The translations under genes and the position numbers were made by a program. From contig CAVVWN010000005.1 of NCBI GenBank assembly GCA_963752045.1, positions 186,001 through 250,000 on the forward strand: a DNA stretch of 64,000 bases, given 5' to 3'. The notes under the pieces were generated by a model, which worked only from the letters and a program-made list of their open reading frames with translations, made no database searches and was not told the DNA's origin. Numbering within the stretch: position 1 is the stretch's first letter; each line of letters starts with the position of its first letter. The stretch comes from DATKDF01 sp963752045 (GTDB lineage: Bacteria; Acidobacteriota; Vicinamibacteria; Vicinamibacterales; SCN-69-37). Below are positions 27,680-38,000 of this stretch, one piece after another.

Positions 27680-30517
27680 ATGCCCATGACGCTGGCAGAG
27701 GGTACTCGTCTCGGCCCGTACCAGATCGACGCCAAGCTGGGCGAAGGCGGCATGGGCGAGGTCTACAAGGCCCGCGACACCCGCCTCGATCGCGTCGTCG
27801 CCATCAAGATCCTGCCGCCCGAGTGGGCGGCCGACGACACGGCGAAACAGCGCTTCGATCGCGAGGCGCAGACGATTGCGTCGCTGAAGCATCCACACAT
27901 CTGCGTGCTCCATGACGTGGGGTCTGTCCCCGCTCACGAAGTGGGACTGACCCCTTCGGTGGGTAACGTCGACTTCCTCGTCATGGAGTACCTCGAGGGC
28001 GAGACGCTGACCGATCGGCTGGCGCGCGGGCCGTTGCCGCTCCAGGAAGCGCTCGGCGTGGCCATCGCCATCGGCGATGCGCTCGACAAGGCCCATCGGC
28101 AGGGCGTCGTCCATCGCGATCTCAAGCCGTCGAACGTGATGCTGACATCGAGCGGACCCAAGCTGCTCGACTTCGGCCTCGCCAAGTCCCAGGCGGCGAT
28201 GCCGGCCGCGACGTCCGTGACGCTGCCGGGCACGATCCTCGGCACCATGCAGTACATGGCGCCCGAGCAGCTCGACGGCGTCGAAGCGGACCGGCGCACC
28301 GACATCTTCTCGTTCGGCGTCATCGTGCATGAGATGGTGACCGGCAAGAAGGCGTTCGAGGGCAAGAGCCAGGTGCTGCTCATTTCGGCGATCGCCACCT
28401 CGGAGCCCCCGCCGCTGTCGGCTGTTCAGCCGGAGACGCCCGCGGTGCTGGACGATCTCGTGAAGGCGTGCCTGGAGAAGGACCCGGCCGACCGCTGGCA
28501 GGACGTGCGCGACGTCGTGGCCGAGCTCCGGTGGATTGCCGAGGGCGGTGGCGATGGCGATCTCGCCGGATCGGCCGCCAGGCGCGGATGGGCGTCGCGC
28601 GCCTCGCTTCAGCGCGCCGCGCAAGTCGCGGGGGCGACGGCCGTGATGCTCCTCCTGTGGCCGGCCTGGCTCCACGTGCAGGGGCCGCCGGCGCCCGACG
28701 AACTGCGGTTCCGGGTGCCCCGCAACCTGACTGCGCAACCGGACGAGACCCAGGGGGGCAACAGCTTGAGCGGAGGTGCCGCGACCTTCAGCCGGTCCGA
28801 CAGCGCGATATCACCGGATGGCCGCACGATCGTGTTCGCGGCCCGGCCAACGCCGTCTGACACGGTCGCCTTGTACGTCCGTCCGGTGGGCACCGTGGCG
28901 CCGCGGCGGCTCGCCGGCACCGAAGACGCGAGCCAGCCGTTCTGGTCGTCCGACAGCCGATGGATCGGGTTCGTGAGCAAGGGCAAGCTGATGAAAGTGG
29001 AGGCTGCCGGCGGCCGGCCGCAGGATCTTGGCGACGTGCCGGACTTCCGCGGCGGGACGTGGAACGCCGAGGGCGCCATGCTGTTCGGCTCCGCGACCGG
29101 TCTGTTCCGCGTGTCGGAGGAAGGCGGGATACCGGAAGCCATCACGTCGGTTGCCGAAGCCGAGGCCGGGCACTTCTGGCCGCGTTTTCTGCCCGACGGC
29201 CGCCGCTACCTCTTTCTCGTCAAGTCCGGAGACGCGGCGACGAGCGGCGTCTACCAGGGCAATCTTGATTCGACTGAGCGGACGCGCGTGCTGCCGGTCG
29301 ATTCCAACGCGGCCTACGCCGATCCGGGCGTGCTGGTGTTCCAGCGCGCGAACGCGGTGTATGCGCAGCCATTCGATTCCGAGACGGGCTCGCTCTCCGG
29401 CGAGCCCACTCGCGTGGCCGACGAAGTGACGTTCGAATCCACGATCGGCAAGGGCGACTTCGACGTGTCGCGCAACGGCGTTCTCATCTACTACGTGAGC
29501 GATAGTGCCGCCGGGGCGACGGGCGAAGACGGATGGGAGTTCCAGCTGCTGCGAGCCGATCGCAACGCGCAGCCGCTCGAGACCATCGGCCCCTCGGGTG
29601 TCTATCGCGGCGTGGAACGGTCTCCCAACGGCAGGCGCGTCGCCGTGCATCGTCATGACGGCGCCGGTGGCGACATCTGGGTGATGGAGCCGCCCCCGCT
29701 CTCGCCCAAGAGAATCACCTACGACGCCACGCAGGACAACTCATCGCCGATCTGGTCGCCCGACGGCGAACGCATCGCCTTCGTCTCGAGGCGCAACGAC
29801 AAGTGGGGGCTGTACGAGACCCGCTCGGATGGGTCGGGGACCGACGGCGACCTGCTGCTCGAATCGGACCTGCCCATCGCGCCGATGTCCTGGGTGCCCG
29901 ACGGCCAGAGCCTGGTCTACTGGGTGCACGACCCCAAGACGCTGGGCGATATCTGGATTCTGCCGGTCGACGGCGACAAGGAGCCGGTTCCGTTCCTGGC
30001 GTCGTCGAAAAACGAGACGCATCCTCAGGTGTCGCCAGACGGCAAATGGATTGCCTACACATCGGAGCTCACCGGGCGCAAGGAAGTCTACGTGCAGCCG
30101 TTCCCGTCCGGTCCCGGACGGTGGCAGATCTCGCCGGATGAGGGACTGGGAGGCGACTGGCCGCGGTGGCGGGGCGACAGCCAGGAGCTCTACTTGCATG
30201 CGCTCGGCAACGCCGGCGCCTACGGCCCCTATACGGATGGCGCCACCGTCCTCGGCCCGATCTACGCCGCCTCCATCAGGGCCGTCGGCGGCTCGATCGA
30301 GGCCAGCCGTCCAACTGAAGTGCTCCGGTTCCTGGCGCTTCGCTATCAGCATTCCGGCGGCGACTACCACACGTACGATGTCTCGGCCGACGGCGAGCAG
30401 TTCTTCGCGTACCAGCGTTTCATCACGAGCGCGGCGGCGACCGAGCAGATCCTCCCGGAGGTGCCGATTCCTGGCCTCACCGTGGCGATGAACTGGGTCG
30501 ACACGATCAGGAAGTAG
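27680..30517 (+). CDS. Ser/Thr kinase-PD40 propeller protein, copy 2
   Basis: The 945-residue paralogue of the preceding gene follows the arrangement TAG-C-ATG, so the two are coupled. Kinase motifs are intact: GEGGMGEVY, VAIKIL, HRDLKPSNVML, DFGLAKS, GTMQYMAPEQ. A membrane segment (VAGATAVMLLLWPAWL) lies near residue 315, then a PD40/TolB propeller with SPIWSPDGERIAF and PQVSPDGKWIAY. Between HDVG and FLVMEY the protein carries about 13 extra residues (SVPAHEVGLTPSV) encoded by the palindrome at 27919-27954. This loop is absent from copy 1. Confidence 0.92.
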   Translation: MPMTLAEGTRLGPYQIDAKLGEGGMGEVYKARDTRLDRVVAIKILPPEWAADDTAKQRFDREAQTIASLKHPHICVLHDVGSVPAHEVGLTPSVGNVDFLVMEYLEGETLTDRLARGPLPLQEALGVAIAIGDALDKAHRQGVVHRDLKPSNVMLTSSGPKLLDFGLAKSQAAMPAATSVTLPGTILGTMQYMAPEQLDGVEADRRTDIFSFGVIVHEMVTGKKAFEGKSQVLLISAIATSEPPPLSAVQPETPAVLDDLVKACLEKDPADRWQDVRDVVAELRWIAEGGGDGDLAGSAARRGWASRASLQRAAQVAGATAVMLLLWPAWLHVQGPPAPDELRFRVPRNLTAQPDETQGGNSLSGGAATFSRSDSAISPDGRTIVFAARPTPSDTVALYVRPVGTVAPRRLAGTEDASQPFWSSDSRWIGFVSKGKLMKVEAAGGRPQDLGDVPDFRGGTWNAEGAMLFGSATGLFRVSEEGGIPEAITSVAEAEAGHFWPRFLPDGRRYLFLVKSGDAATSGVYQGNLDSTERTRVLPVDSNAAYADPGVLVFQRANAVYAQPFDSETGSLSGEPTRVADEVTFESTIGKGDFDVSRNGVLIYYVSDSAAGATGEDGWEFQLLRADRNAQPLETIGPSGVYRGVERSPNGRRVAVHRHDGAGGDIWVMEPPPLSPKRITYDATQDNSSPIWSPDGERIAFVSRRNDKWGLYETRSDGSGTDGDLLLESDLPIAPMSWVPDGQSLVYWVHDPKTLGDIWILPVDGDKEPVPFLASSKNETHPQVSPDGKWIAYTSELTGRKEVYVQPFPSGPGRWQISPDEGLGGDWPRWRGDSQELYLHALGNAGAYGPYTDGATVLGPIYAASIRAVGGSIEASRPTEVLRFLALRYQHSGGDYHTYDVSADGEQFFAYQRFITSAAATEQILPEVPIPGLTVAMNWVDTIRK
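27919..27954. repeat. In-frame palindrome inside kinase copy 2
   Basis: GGGGTCTGTCCC and GGGACTGACCCC are imperfect inverted arms around a 12-base loop, 36 bases in all. It adds 12 codons to the kinase N-lobe without breaking the frame. The neighbouring paralogue lacks it, so it looks like an insertion of a small palindromic element. Confidence 0.65.
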
Positions 30518-30545
30518 GCGACCCGGATCGGTCGCTGAGGTAGTA

Positions 30546-33371
30546 ATGGAACCAGGCACCCGCATAGGCGGCTACGAAATCATCGGCCTGCTCGGCGCCG
30601 GCGGCATGGGCGAGGTCTACCGCGCCCGCGACACGAAGCTCAATCGCGACGTCGCGCTCAAGGTGCTGCCGCCGCTCTTCACCGACGATCCGGAGCGGCT
30701 CGCGCGCTTCCGGCGCGAGGCGCAGGTGCTCGCCGCGCTCAACCACCCGAACATCGCGGCCGTTTACGGACTGGAAGGCGACACCCGGTCGGAGGGGCCG
30801 GCTTCAGCCGGCCCGGATGCGGGCGGGCTGCAGCCCGCCCCTCCTATCGGAGGCACGCTTGCCATCGTCATGGAGCTCGTCGCAGGTCCCACGCTCGCCG
30901 ACCGCATCGCCGAGGGCGCCATCCCGTTCGACGAAGCATTGCCGATCGCGCGTCAGATCGCCGAGGCCCTCGAGGCCGCGCACGAGCAGGGCATCATCCA
31001 CCGCGATCTGAAGCCCGCCAACATCAAGATCACGCCCGACGGCGCGGTGAAGGTGCTCGATTTCGGGCTGGCGAAGGCGTTGGACCCGATGGCGAGTGGT
31101 GCGAGTGGAGGGGCGGGCTTGAGCCCGCCTGCATCCGGCCCGTCCGGCAGCGCCTTGACGCTCGCGAACTCGCCGACGTTCACGGCCGCGGCAACACAGG
31201 CCGGGTTCATTCTCGGCACGGCCGCTTACATGTCGCCCGAGCAGGCCAAGGGGCGGCCGGTCGACCGGCGCACGGACATCTGGGCGTACGGCGTCGTGAT
31301 GTTCGAAATGCTGACGGGCCGGCAGACGTTCGGCGCGTCGGACGTGTCGGACACGCTCGCTGCCGTGCTGCGCAAGGAGATCGACCTCGAGGAGTTGCCC
31401 GACGACACGCCGGTGCCTGTACGTCGGCTGCTGCGGCGATGCCTCGAGCGCGACCGCAAGCAGCGGCTGCCCGACATCGGGATGGCACGCCTCGAGTTGG
31501 CAGAAGTGGCCTCCGGGTCCGATGCGGCGCCGGCAGCCGCGCCCGCACCGCCGCCACCTGTCGCCCTCTGGCAGCGCCCCGTTGGCATCGCCGGGATTGC
31601 CGTCGCCACGCTTGCAGCCGGGGCCCTGATTGCCTGGTCGCTCAAACAGCCGCCAGCCGTGCCGAAGCCGCTCGCGAAGTTCGGCGTCACGCTTCCGGAA
31701 GGCATCGAGTTCTCGTCGACTGGACGGCACGTCGTGGCGGCCGCGCCGGACGGCAGCTTCATCGTTCACACGGGCGAGAGCGCCCTGTGGCTTCGGCGTC
31801 GGTCAGAGCTCGAGTCGACGCGGATCTCCGGGACCGATGGCGCGCGCGAGGTCTTCGTGTCGCCCGACAGCCAGTGGATCGGTTTTCAGTCTGACGGGCA
31901 GTTCCGGAAAGTCGCCGTCGGCGGCGGGGCGTCCGTGCCGATTGCCGCGACGGAAGGGCCCTACGGCGTCAGCTGGCGTGCCGATGGGTCGATCCTCATC
32001 GGCCTCGGCCAGAACGGCATCGTGCGCGTGCCGAACACTGGAGGTACGCCGGAGACCATCGTGGACGTGAGCGATACGGGAGGATCGGCCGCCAACCCCC
32101 AGATGCTCCCGGGCGGTGAATGGATTCTGTTCACGCATCGTCCGTCCACCGCCAGGGCCTGGGACGAATCGGAGGTGGTCGTCCAGTCTCTCGTAACGGG
32201 TGCCCGGGAAGTCGTCACGCACGGCGCCGACGCGCGATACCTGCCGAGCGGTCACCTCGTGTATCTGGTCGACGGCGTGCTCTTTGGTGTGGCCTTCGAT
32301 GCGGATCTCCGCGAGGTCGTCGGCGGGCCTGTCTCACTGGTCGAAGGCGTGGCCCTGTCTGGTTTTGGCGCCGGCCAGTACAGCCTTGCCGACGACGGCA
32401 CGCTGGTGTACCTGCCAGGCGCGACCGACATGGGAATCAGCCGGACAATCGTGGCCGTCGACCACGCCGGTGTGACCACCCAGTACCCAGTGGCGCCGGG
32501 CGTCTACCTCGGCGCCAACGTCTCACCCGATGGCCGGAGGGTCGCGTTCGGCAACGAAGAGGATCAGGACGTCTGGGTCGCCGACCTCGAGCGTGGCTCC
32601 CTCGCGCCCGTGACGAGAGACCCCGCGTTTGACGGGTATCCGATCTGGACGCCGGAGGGAGACGCGCTGGTGTTCACGTCCGCCCGCGACGGCTCGCCGG
32701 CCCTCTATCGGCAGTCGGCCGACGGTACCGGCGCCGCCGAGCGCATCTTCTCGCTCGAGGGATCTGAGGGGATGGCTGCGAGAGGCTGGACCCCTGACGG
32801 CACGCGTCTCGTCGTGATTGCCAACCTGGCAGGGGAAGGACCATCGCAGCGTGGTGACATCGGACTTGCGACGCCTGGTTCGCCGGGTGTGTGGGATTCG
32901 CTCATCGACTCGGAGGCAAACGAGTCTCACCCGGCGATTTCTCCGGATGGACGATGGATCGCGTACGCCTCAGCAGAGTCTGGCCGCAGCGAGGTCTACG
33001 TTCAGCGTTTCCCGGAGCTCGGGCGGCGCGTGCCGATCTCGATTGGCGGTGGCTTCGGTCCGGCATGGTCCGCCGATGGCCGGGAGCTGTTCTTCCTTCG
33101 TGCGCCGAACGGTCCGCCAAGAGCCATGATGCGGGTCGCCATCACCGAGACCGGCGAGACGATCACCGCCGGCCAGCCGGAACCGCTCTTCGACTGGACG
33201 TTCTTCGACCACGCCGGCTCGCTACACCGCCGCTACGACATCCTGCCGGACGGACGATTCCTCCTCGTGGCGAGAGAGGACCAGACCGCTGTCGAAGACT
33301 CGCCGTTCGATATCATCGTCGTCCAGAACTGGATCGAGGAGCTGAAGGCGCGCGCGCCAGGGGGGAAGTAG
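30546..33371 (+). CDS. Ser/Thr kinase-PD40 propeller protein, copy 3
   Basis: The 941-residue protein has a PknB-like kinase (GAGGMGEVY, VALKVL, HRDLKPANIKI, DFGLAKA, GTAAYMSPEQ), a membrane helix near residue 350 (GIAGIAVATLAAGALIAW) and a C-terminal TolB/PD40 propeller (VFVSPDSQWIGF, AISPDGRWIAYASAESG, DILPDGRFLLV). Two Gly/Pro/Ala-rich in-frame inserts in the kinase come from palindromes at 30793 and 31112. The gap to copy 2 is 28 bases. The stop TAG belongs to the palindromic element at 33368. It ends convergently against nagB. Confidence 0.92.
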   Translation: MEPGTRIGGYEIIGLLGAGGMGEVYRARDTKLNRDVALKVLPPLFTDDPERLARFRREAQVLAALNHPNIAAVYGLEGDTRSEGPASAGPDAGGLQPAPPIGGTLAIVMELVAGPTLADRIAEGAIPFDEALPIARQIAEALEAAHEQGIIHRDLKPANIKITPDGAVKVLDFGLAKALDPMASGASGGAGLSPPASGPSGSALTLANSPTFTAAATQAGFILGTAAYMSPEQAKGRPVDRRTDIWAYGVVMFEMLTGRQTFGASDVSDTLAAVLRKEIDLEELPDDTPVPVRRLLRRCLERDRKQRLPDIGMARLELAEVASGSDAAPAAAPAPPPPVALWQRPVGIAGIAVATLAAGALIAWSLKQPPAVPKPLAKFGVTLPEGIEFSSTGRHVVAAAPDGSFIVHTGESALWLRRRSELESTRISGTDGAREVFVSPDSQWIGFQSDGQFRKVAVGGGASVPIAATEGPYGVSWRADGSILIGLGQNGIVRVPNTGGTPETIVDVSDTGGSAANPQMLPGGEWILFTHRPSTARAWDESEVVVQSLVTGAREVVTHGADARYLPSGHLVYLVDGVLFGVAFDADLREVVGGPVSLVEGVALSGFGAGQYSLADDGTLVYLPGATDMGISRTIVAVDHAGVTTQYPVAPGVYLGANVSPDGRRVAFGNEEDQDVWVADLERGSLAPVTRDPAFDGYPIWTPEGDALVFTSARDGSPALYRQSADGTGAAERIFSLEGSEGMAARGWTPDGTRLVVIANLAGEGPSQRGDIGLATPGSPGVWDSLIDSEANESHPAISPDGRWIAYASAESGRSEVYVQRFPELGRRVPISIGGGFGPAWSADGRELFFLRAPNGPPRAMMRVAITETGETITAGQPEPLFDWTFFDHAGSLHRRYDILPDGRFLLVAREDQTAVEDSPFDIIVVQNWIEELKARAPGGK
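30793..30843. repeat. Double palindrome inside kinase copy 3, N-lobe loop
   Basis: GGCCGGC-TTCA-GCCGGCC (30796-30813) and the 20-base perfect palindrome GGGCGGGCTGCAGCCCGCCC (30821-30840) lie between flanking AGGGG/CCCCT. In frame they encode a Gly/Pro/Ala loop between LEGD and LAIVMELV. This is the same protein position as the insert in copy 2. Confidence 0.65.
31112..31129. repeat. GGCGGGCTTGAGCCCGCC palindrome inside kinase copy 3
   Basis: This 18-base palindrome (8-bp arms, TG centre) encodes part of a Gly/Ser/Ala/Pro loop after DFGLAKALDPM. It closely resembles the palindrome at 30821, so the same element type appears twice in one gene. Confidence 0.6.
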
Positions 33372-33415
33372 GGCGGACTGAACTGTAGGGCGGACTGAAG
33401 TTCAGTCCGCCCTAC
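33368..33415. repeat. GTAGGGCGGACTGAA palindromic element between convergent genes
   Basis: Two direct units (33368-33382, 33385-33399) face one inverted unit (33401-33415), forming a 15-bp hairpin with a one-base loop. The TAG at 33369-33371 ends kinase copy 3. The TAG on the minus strand (33412-33414) ends nagB. One element therefore supplies both stop codons and probably a two-way terminator. Confidence 0.8.
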
Positions 33416-34143
33416 TTGCGCCCTGACGCTGCGGCTCGGTCCAGGTACATCTCGACCGACCGGTGCAGTTGCAGCAGCGACGCCGGCAGCCACGTGCTGA
33501 TGGGGCCGGCCGTGGCCTGCCGGACGACGTGCGCCTTCCGCTCGCCTGTGGCCACGACGATGATGGCCGCGGCCTGGAGAATCGTGCCGACGCCCATCGT
33601 CAGCGCCTCGGCGGGAACGGCCGATGGATCGCCGCCGAAGAGCGCGGCGTTGTCCTCGCGAGTCGAAGGCGTGAGCGTGACGCGGTGCGTGCGCGCGACG
33701 AGTGCGGCTCCGGGCTCGTTGAAGCCGATGTGGCCGTTCGTGCCGATGCCGAGGATCTGCAGGTCGATGCCGCCGGCGTCCGCGATGGCCGCTTCGTACC
33801 GCGCGCATTCGGCGTCCGGATCCGCGGCCATGCCGTCGAGAAACTGGATCCGCGACGGCGCGAGGTTCACGCCGCTGAAGAAGTGCTCGTGCATGAAGCG
33901 CCGGAAGCTGCCCGGATGGTCTGGCCGGACGCCGACGAACTCGTCGAGATTGAAGGACCAGGCCTTCGAGAAGTCGACCTCGCCACGGCCAGAACGTGCC
34001 ATCAACTCGGCATAGGCGCCTACGGGAGTGCGGCCCGCGGCGAGCCCCAGCACGGCGTCCGGCCGCTCGCCGAGCACAGCGCTCACGCGATCGGCCACGG
34101 CGCGCGCGACCTGCCCGGGCGTGTCGAAGACCCGGATGACCAT
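33412..34143 (-). CDS. nagB: Glucosamine-6-phosphate deaminase
   Basis: The 243-residue enzyme converts glucosamine-6-phosphate to fructose-6-phosphate and ammonia, linking amino-sugar use to glycolysis. Landmarks are LGLAAGRTPVG (phosphate loop), FNLDEFVG (catalytic Asp) and GIGTNGHIGFNEPG (catalytic His and Glu). Length fits the monomeric or short class. It is last in the operon Xaa-Pro peptidase, GDPD fusion, mscS, nagB, with 23 bases to mscS. Its TAG stop comes from the repeat at 33368. No nagA or chitinase gene lies nearby. Confidence 0.95.
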   Translation of the reverse strand: MVIRVFDTPGQVARAVADRVSAVLGERPDAVLGLAAGRTPVGAYAELMARSGRGEVDFSKAWSFNLDEFVGVRPDHPGSFRRFMHEHFFSGVNLAPSRIQFLDGMAADPDAECARYEAAIADAGGIDLQILGIGTNGHIGFNEPGAALVARTHRVTLTPSTREDNAALFGGDPSAVPAEALTMGVGTILQAAAIIVVATGERKAHVVRQATAGPISTWLPASLLQLHRSVEMYLDRAAASGRK

Positions 34144-34166
34144 GTGGCCGGGGACGGGTCAGCGCC

Positions 34167-34982
34167 TCACGCGTTGCGCACGAGGTGCCGCGTCTCGGGA
34201 GCGGGGTAGCCGGCCTCGCCGCCAACCTCGACGATTGCGCGATTCGTGTCGAAGTAGACCTGCCAGTAATGATCGTTGTGGCAGAAGGGGCGCACGGCGA
34301 GCACGGTGCCGAGCGGGTTGAACGTGAGGATCTCCACGCTCGGGGCCGGGTCGGTCATCACGTTCGGGATGCGCGCGAGCCGATCGGAGATCCGTCGCAT
34401 GGCGTCGGTCGGGTCGACGGCGTGCGCGAGCTGGGCCGTCAGATCCACGCGGCGGTAGGGATTCGTCGTGAAGTTCTGGATCGAGTCCGAGAAGATCTTG
34501 GCGTTACCGACGAAGACGCGCACGTTGTCGAGCGTGTCCACGGCCGTCACGAAGAGGCCGATTTCCGTCACGAAGCCGAGGGTGCCGCCCGCGCTGACGA
34601 GGTCGCCCACCTTGAACGGCCGCAGCACCATCAGGAAGAGGCCCGCCGCGAAGTTCGACAGCAGCCCGGCCCACGCGGCGCCGATCGCGACGCCGACCGC
34701 GGCCAGCAGGGCCGCAAACGACGTGGTCTCGATGCCCAGCACGCCGAGGACGGCGATGAGCACGAGGATCTTCATGAGGATGTTCGCGCTGGCGTCGAGG
34801 TAGCTGGCCAGCGTCTTGTCGACGTGCCGCGCCACCATGACCCGGCCGATGGCCGCCCGGATGATTCGCACGACCCATCCGCCGACGATCCACACCGCCA
34901 GGGCGCCGAGGAGCTTCCATCCGAAAGGTACGACGTAGGTCTGCAGCAGAGAGTCCAGGGTGGTTGTGAGTTGCTGGTCCAT
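34167..34982 (-). CDS. MscS-family mechanosensitive channel
   Basis: The 271-residue protein has three membrane helices: LLGALAVWIVGGWVVRII, ILVLIAVLGVLGI, and the Ala/Gly-rich pore helix LLAAVGVAIGAAWAGLLSNFAAG. PFKVGDLV marks the start of the beta domain. A cytoplasmic alpha/beta vestibule follows (RRVDLTAQLAHAVDPTDAMRRI). It releases solutes under hypo-osmotic stress. Length is close to E. coli MscS (286). Upstream GDPD-fusion gene on the same strand, 47-base gap. Confidence 0.93.
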   Translation of the reverse strand: MDQQLTTTLDSLLQTYVVPFGWKLLGALAVWIVGGWVVRIIRAAIGRVMVARHVDKTLASYLDASANILMKILVLIAVLGVLGIETTSFAALLAAVGVAIGAAWAGLLSNFAAGLFLMVLRPFKVGDLVSAGGTLGFVTEIGLFVTAVDTLDNVRVFVGNAKIFSDSIQNFTTNPYRRVDLTAQLAHAVDPTDAMRRISDRLARIPNVMTDPAPSVEILTFNPLGTVLAVRPFCHNDHYWQVYFDTNRAIVEVGGEAGYPAPETRHLVRNA

Positions 34983-35029
34983 GTCAGAAGCTCCCGTGGT
35001 TCGGCCCGTCCGGGCCAGCCTACTCTAGC

Positions 35030-38000
35030 CTATCTGCCGCCCGGCAGGAGGCGACGATCGACCTCGAGCGGCACGGCGAAGCGGATGAGGACCATCTCGG
35101 TGGCATCGGCCGCGAGCGGACCGGTCCGGTCGCCGCCGGCGCTGCGCGCGCGCCCGTTCGAGAACGGGAAGTTGTTGTCGACCGCCACCAGGATCGTGCG
35201 CTCGTCGGCGACGTGCACCGACTCGATCGTCTGGAAGGGCAGGCGGAAATAGGGCGTGTCCCCGCCCAGCCCGTCCGGATCGGGGATCGTGAGCAGATCC
35301 ACGATCTGCTTCTTGCCGACGTAGCCGTCCTGCGCGGCTGAGGCCGACAGGTCGAGCAGGAACACTTTCTTCAGGACCGGCGGCGAGAGGTCGTCGCCGT
35401 GGTTGTCACGCTCGATGAGCAGCATCTGGTGGTCGTTGACCGCCTTCAACTCGCCGATGGCGACCGGACCTGGCGCCGGCGCCACCGCGTCAGGGTATAC
35501 GTGGGTGCCGGAGCTGTCGATGAGGCTCGCGAGATCCACTGCCTGGCTCGACGCTTCGAGCCGGACCTTGAGGAACTCGGACTGCAGCGTGCCGGTGGAC
35601 ATGTCGTACAGGTAAATGCGCAGGTCGTGCGGGTCGTCGCCGGTCACCGCCCCTTCGAGCAGCGCGTAGAGCGTCGATCCGTCTGGCGAGATGGCCAGAC
35701 CCTCGAAACCGCGGCTCGTCGAGAGCGTCGGTCGCTCGGCACGGCGGCGATCGGCGATGTCGAGGAACGGATTCTGCGGCGACCGCACGCCGGGAATCTC
35801 GACCGGCGGCGCGAGGACGCGCCCGTCGGCGGCCACGTGCACGAGAAACGGCCCGAACTCCTCGCTCACCCAGAACGTGCCGTCCGGCGCGCGCACGAAC
35901 GACTCCGGATCGAGATCGAAGCCGGTGAGGATCCGGGCGGCCGGGTCGTCGCCGCACGCGGGCGGAGGATCGGGCGTCGCGTTGAACGAGAAATCAGGAA
36001 GGGCAGTCCCGTCCTCGGGATCGCAGGCGATTCGCCAGGTGAGGTGACGGTCGGGATCGCGGACGACGATGGTCTCGAGCACCTGCAGGGCGTTCGGGTC
36101 GCCCCACCGGGGATCGACGCGGTGGATGACGAGCTGGAAGTCTGCCGAGTTCGCTCTGCGGCCGAAGCCGTTGTCCGCAAGGGCCCACCAGGTGCGTTCG
36201 TCGGCCGGCACCATGCTCGAGAAACCCTGCAGCGGCTGTTCGGACAGGTACGGTCCCTCGGCCGGCCCGACGATGCCGTTGGCGGCTGCGGTCGCGCGTT
36301 CCTCGGCGGTGAAGAACGCGCCGGAGGCCGGTGAGCCGGCGCGCGACGCACCGGCGGCGAGCGACGCGCGCGCGGCGAGCGTATAGGGTTGCAGAGCCGT
36401 CTCGGCCGCGAGCGCGTCGGTCTCGGCGCCGAACGCGACCAGCAGAGCCACCAGCAGGCGCTGCGCGTCGCTCATCGACGCGCGTTGATCGATGACCCGG
36501 CGCGCGAGGTCGGGCTTGTCCGTGATCAGCCCGTCGACGCCGCGGCTCATGGCCGACAGCATCCACGCGGGATCGTTCACGGTCCAGACGTACACGTCCT
36601 GGCCGGCGCGGTGGGCCTGCCGCACGAAGCGGCGTGTCGCCAGTCCCGCTTCGACGGCGAGAAAGTCGCCGCCGATGGACGTGACGTCGCCGATCGCCTT
36701 GGCGACAAGCGCGCCCACTCGCCACGAGGGGCGAAGTGCCTTCATCCGGCGCACCATCTCGTGGTCGAGCGACATGAACACGGTGTCGCGTTCCACGCCG
36801 GCGGCCTCCACGATCTCGACGACGCGCTCTTCCAGACGCTGGGCGTGGCCGTAGGACTTGAGCTCCACGATGACGCGCGCGCGGCCCTTCAGGGCCTCGA
36901 ACACCTCGGCCAGCGTCGGCACGCGCTCGCGGGCGAACTCGGGGCCGCGGTAGCTGCCGATGTCCACGGCTCGCAGCTCGGCCGCGGAGGCGTCCCAGAT
37001 CTTCGCGGCAAATCCGCCGACCTTCATGAGGTCACTGTCGTGTACGACGAGTACCTCGCCGTCGGCCGACTCCTGGACGTCGAGCTCGATGAAGTCCGCG
37101 CCCTGATCGGCTGCCAGGCGAAACGCGGCCATCGTGTTCTCCGGGGCCTCGGCCGATGCGCCACGGTGCGCGATCGTCAGCACCCGCTGGTCGCGCCGCG
37201 CACTGCCCGTCATGAGCAGGGTCGCGCCGGCCGCCGCGAAGACGACGACAATGGCCGCCGGGATCCGGAGCGCGCGCGGAAACCCGGCCGGCCCCCCGGC
37301 GTCCGACGAGGCCATGCTGGTCAGCCGGCCGTCGAGCGATCCGCCTGCGTGGAGGTAGAGCCGCGTGAGCCCGAGCGAAAGCAGCGAGATGTCGACCACA
37401 GCCGCACACAGGCTGAGCACCGCCCACAGGACAACGAGCGCCGCGATGAACGCCAGCAGCCCTCCCAGCGAGCCGCTCGCCAGCGGCGCCAGACTCCTGC
37501 CCACGATGGCCGGCAGCGCGCCGGCGACCGCTGCCAGCACCGTTGCCACCGCGGCCCATGCCGCGAGGATCGCAATCGTCGTCGCGCGCATGCCCGCCGA
37601 CCGCCTGGCACTCTCCGCCAGCGCACGGCGCGGACTGACGCCTTCGAACAGCACGAGCGGGAGCGCGAGCGCCCAGCGCGCCAGCGCGCGCACGAGCACG
37701 GCGGCCAGCCCGGCCACGAGGACGGCCGCAATCGCCGCCGCCGCGACGAATGCCGGCGGCCGCTCGGCCAGGTAGAAGTTGATGTCGTGCGGCCGGAGCA
37801 GCGTCCAGTAGACCAGGCCGATCGCCGCGGCGAAGGGCACGAGGCCGCCGAGCAGCCGCACGACGATGTGGCCGGAGAGACGAAGGGTGGCGGCGGCCCG
37901 TGAGGCGCCGAACGCCAGGGCCGTCCGCGCCTGCAGGCGGCGCCCGCTCGCCGCCGAGAGGCCGATGGCCATGAGGCACGCCATCTCGAGCGCCGTCGTC

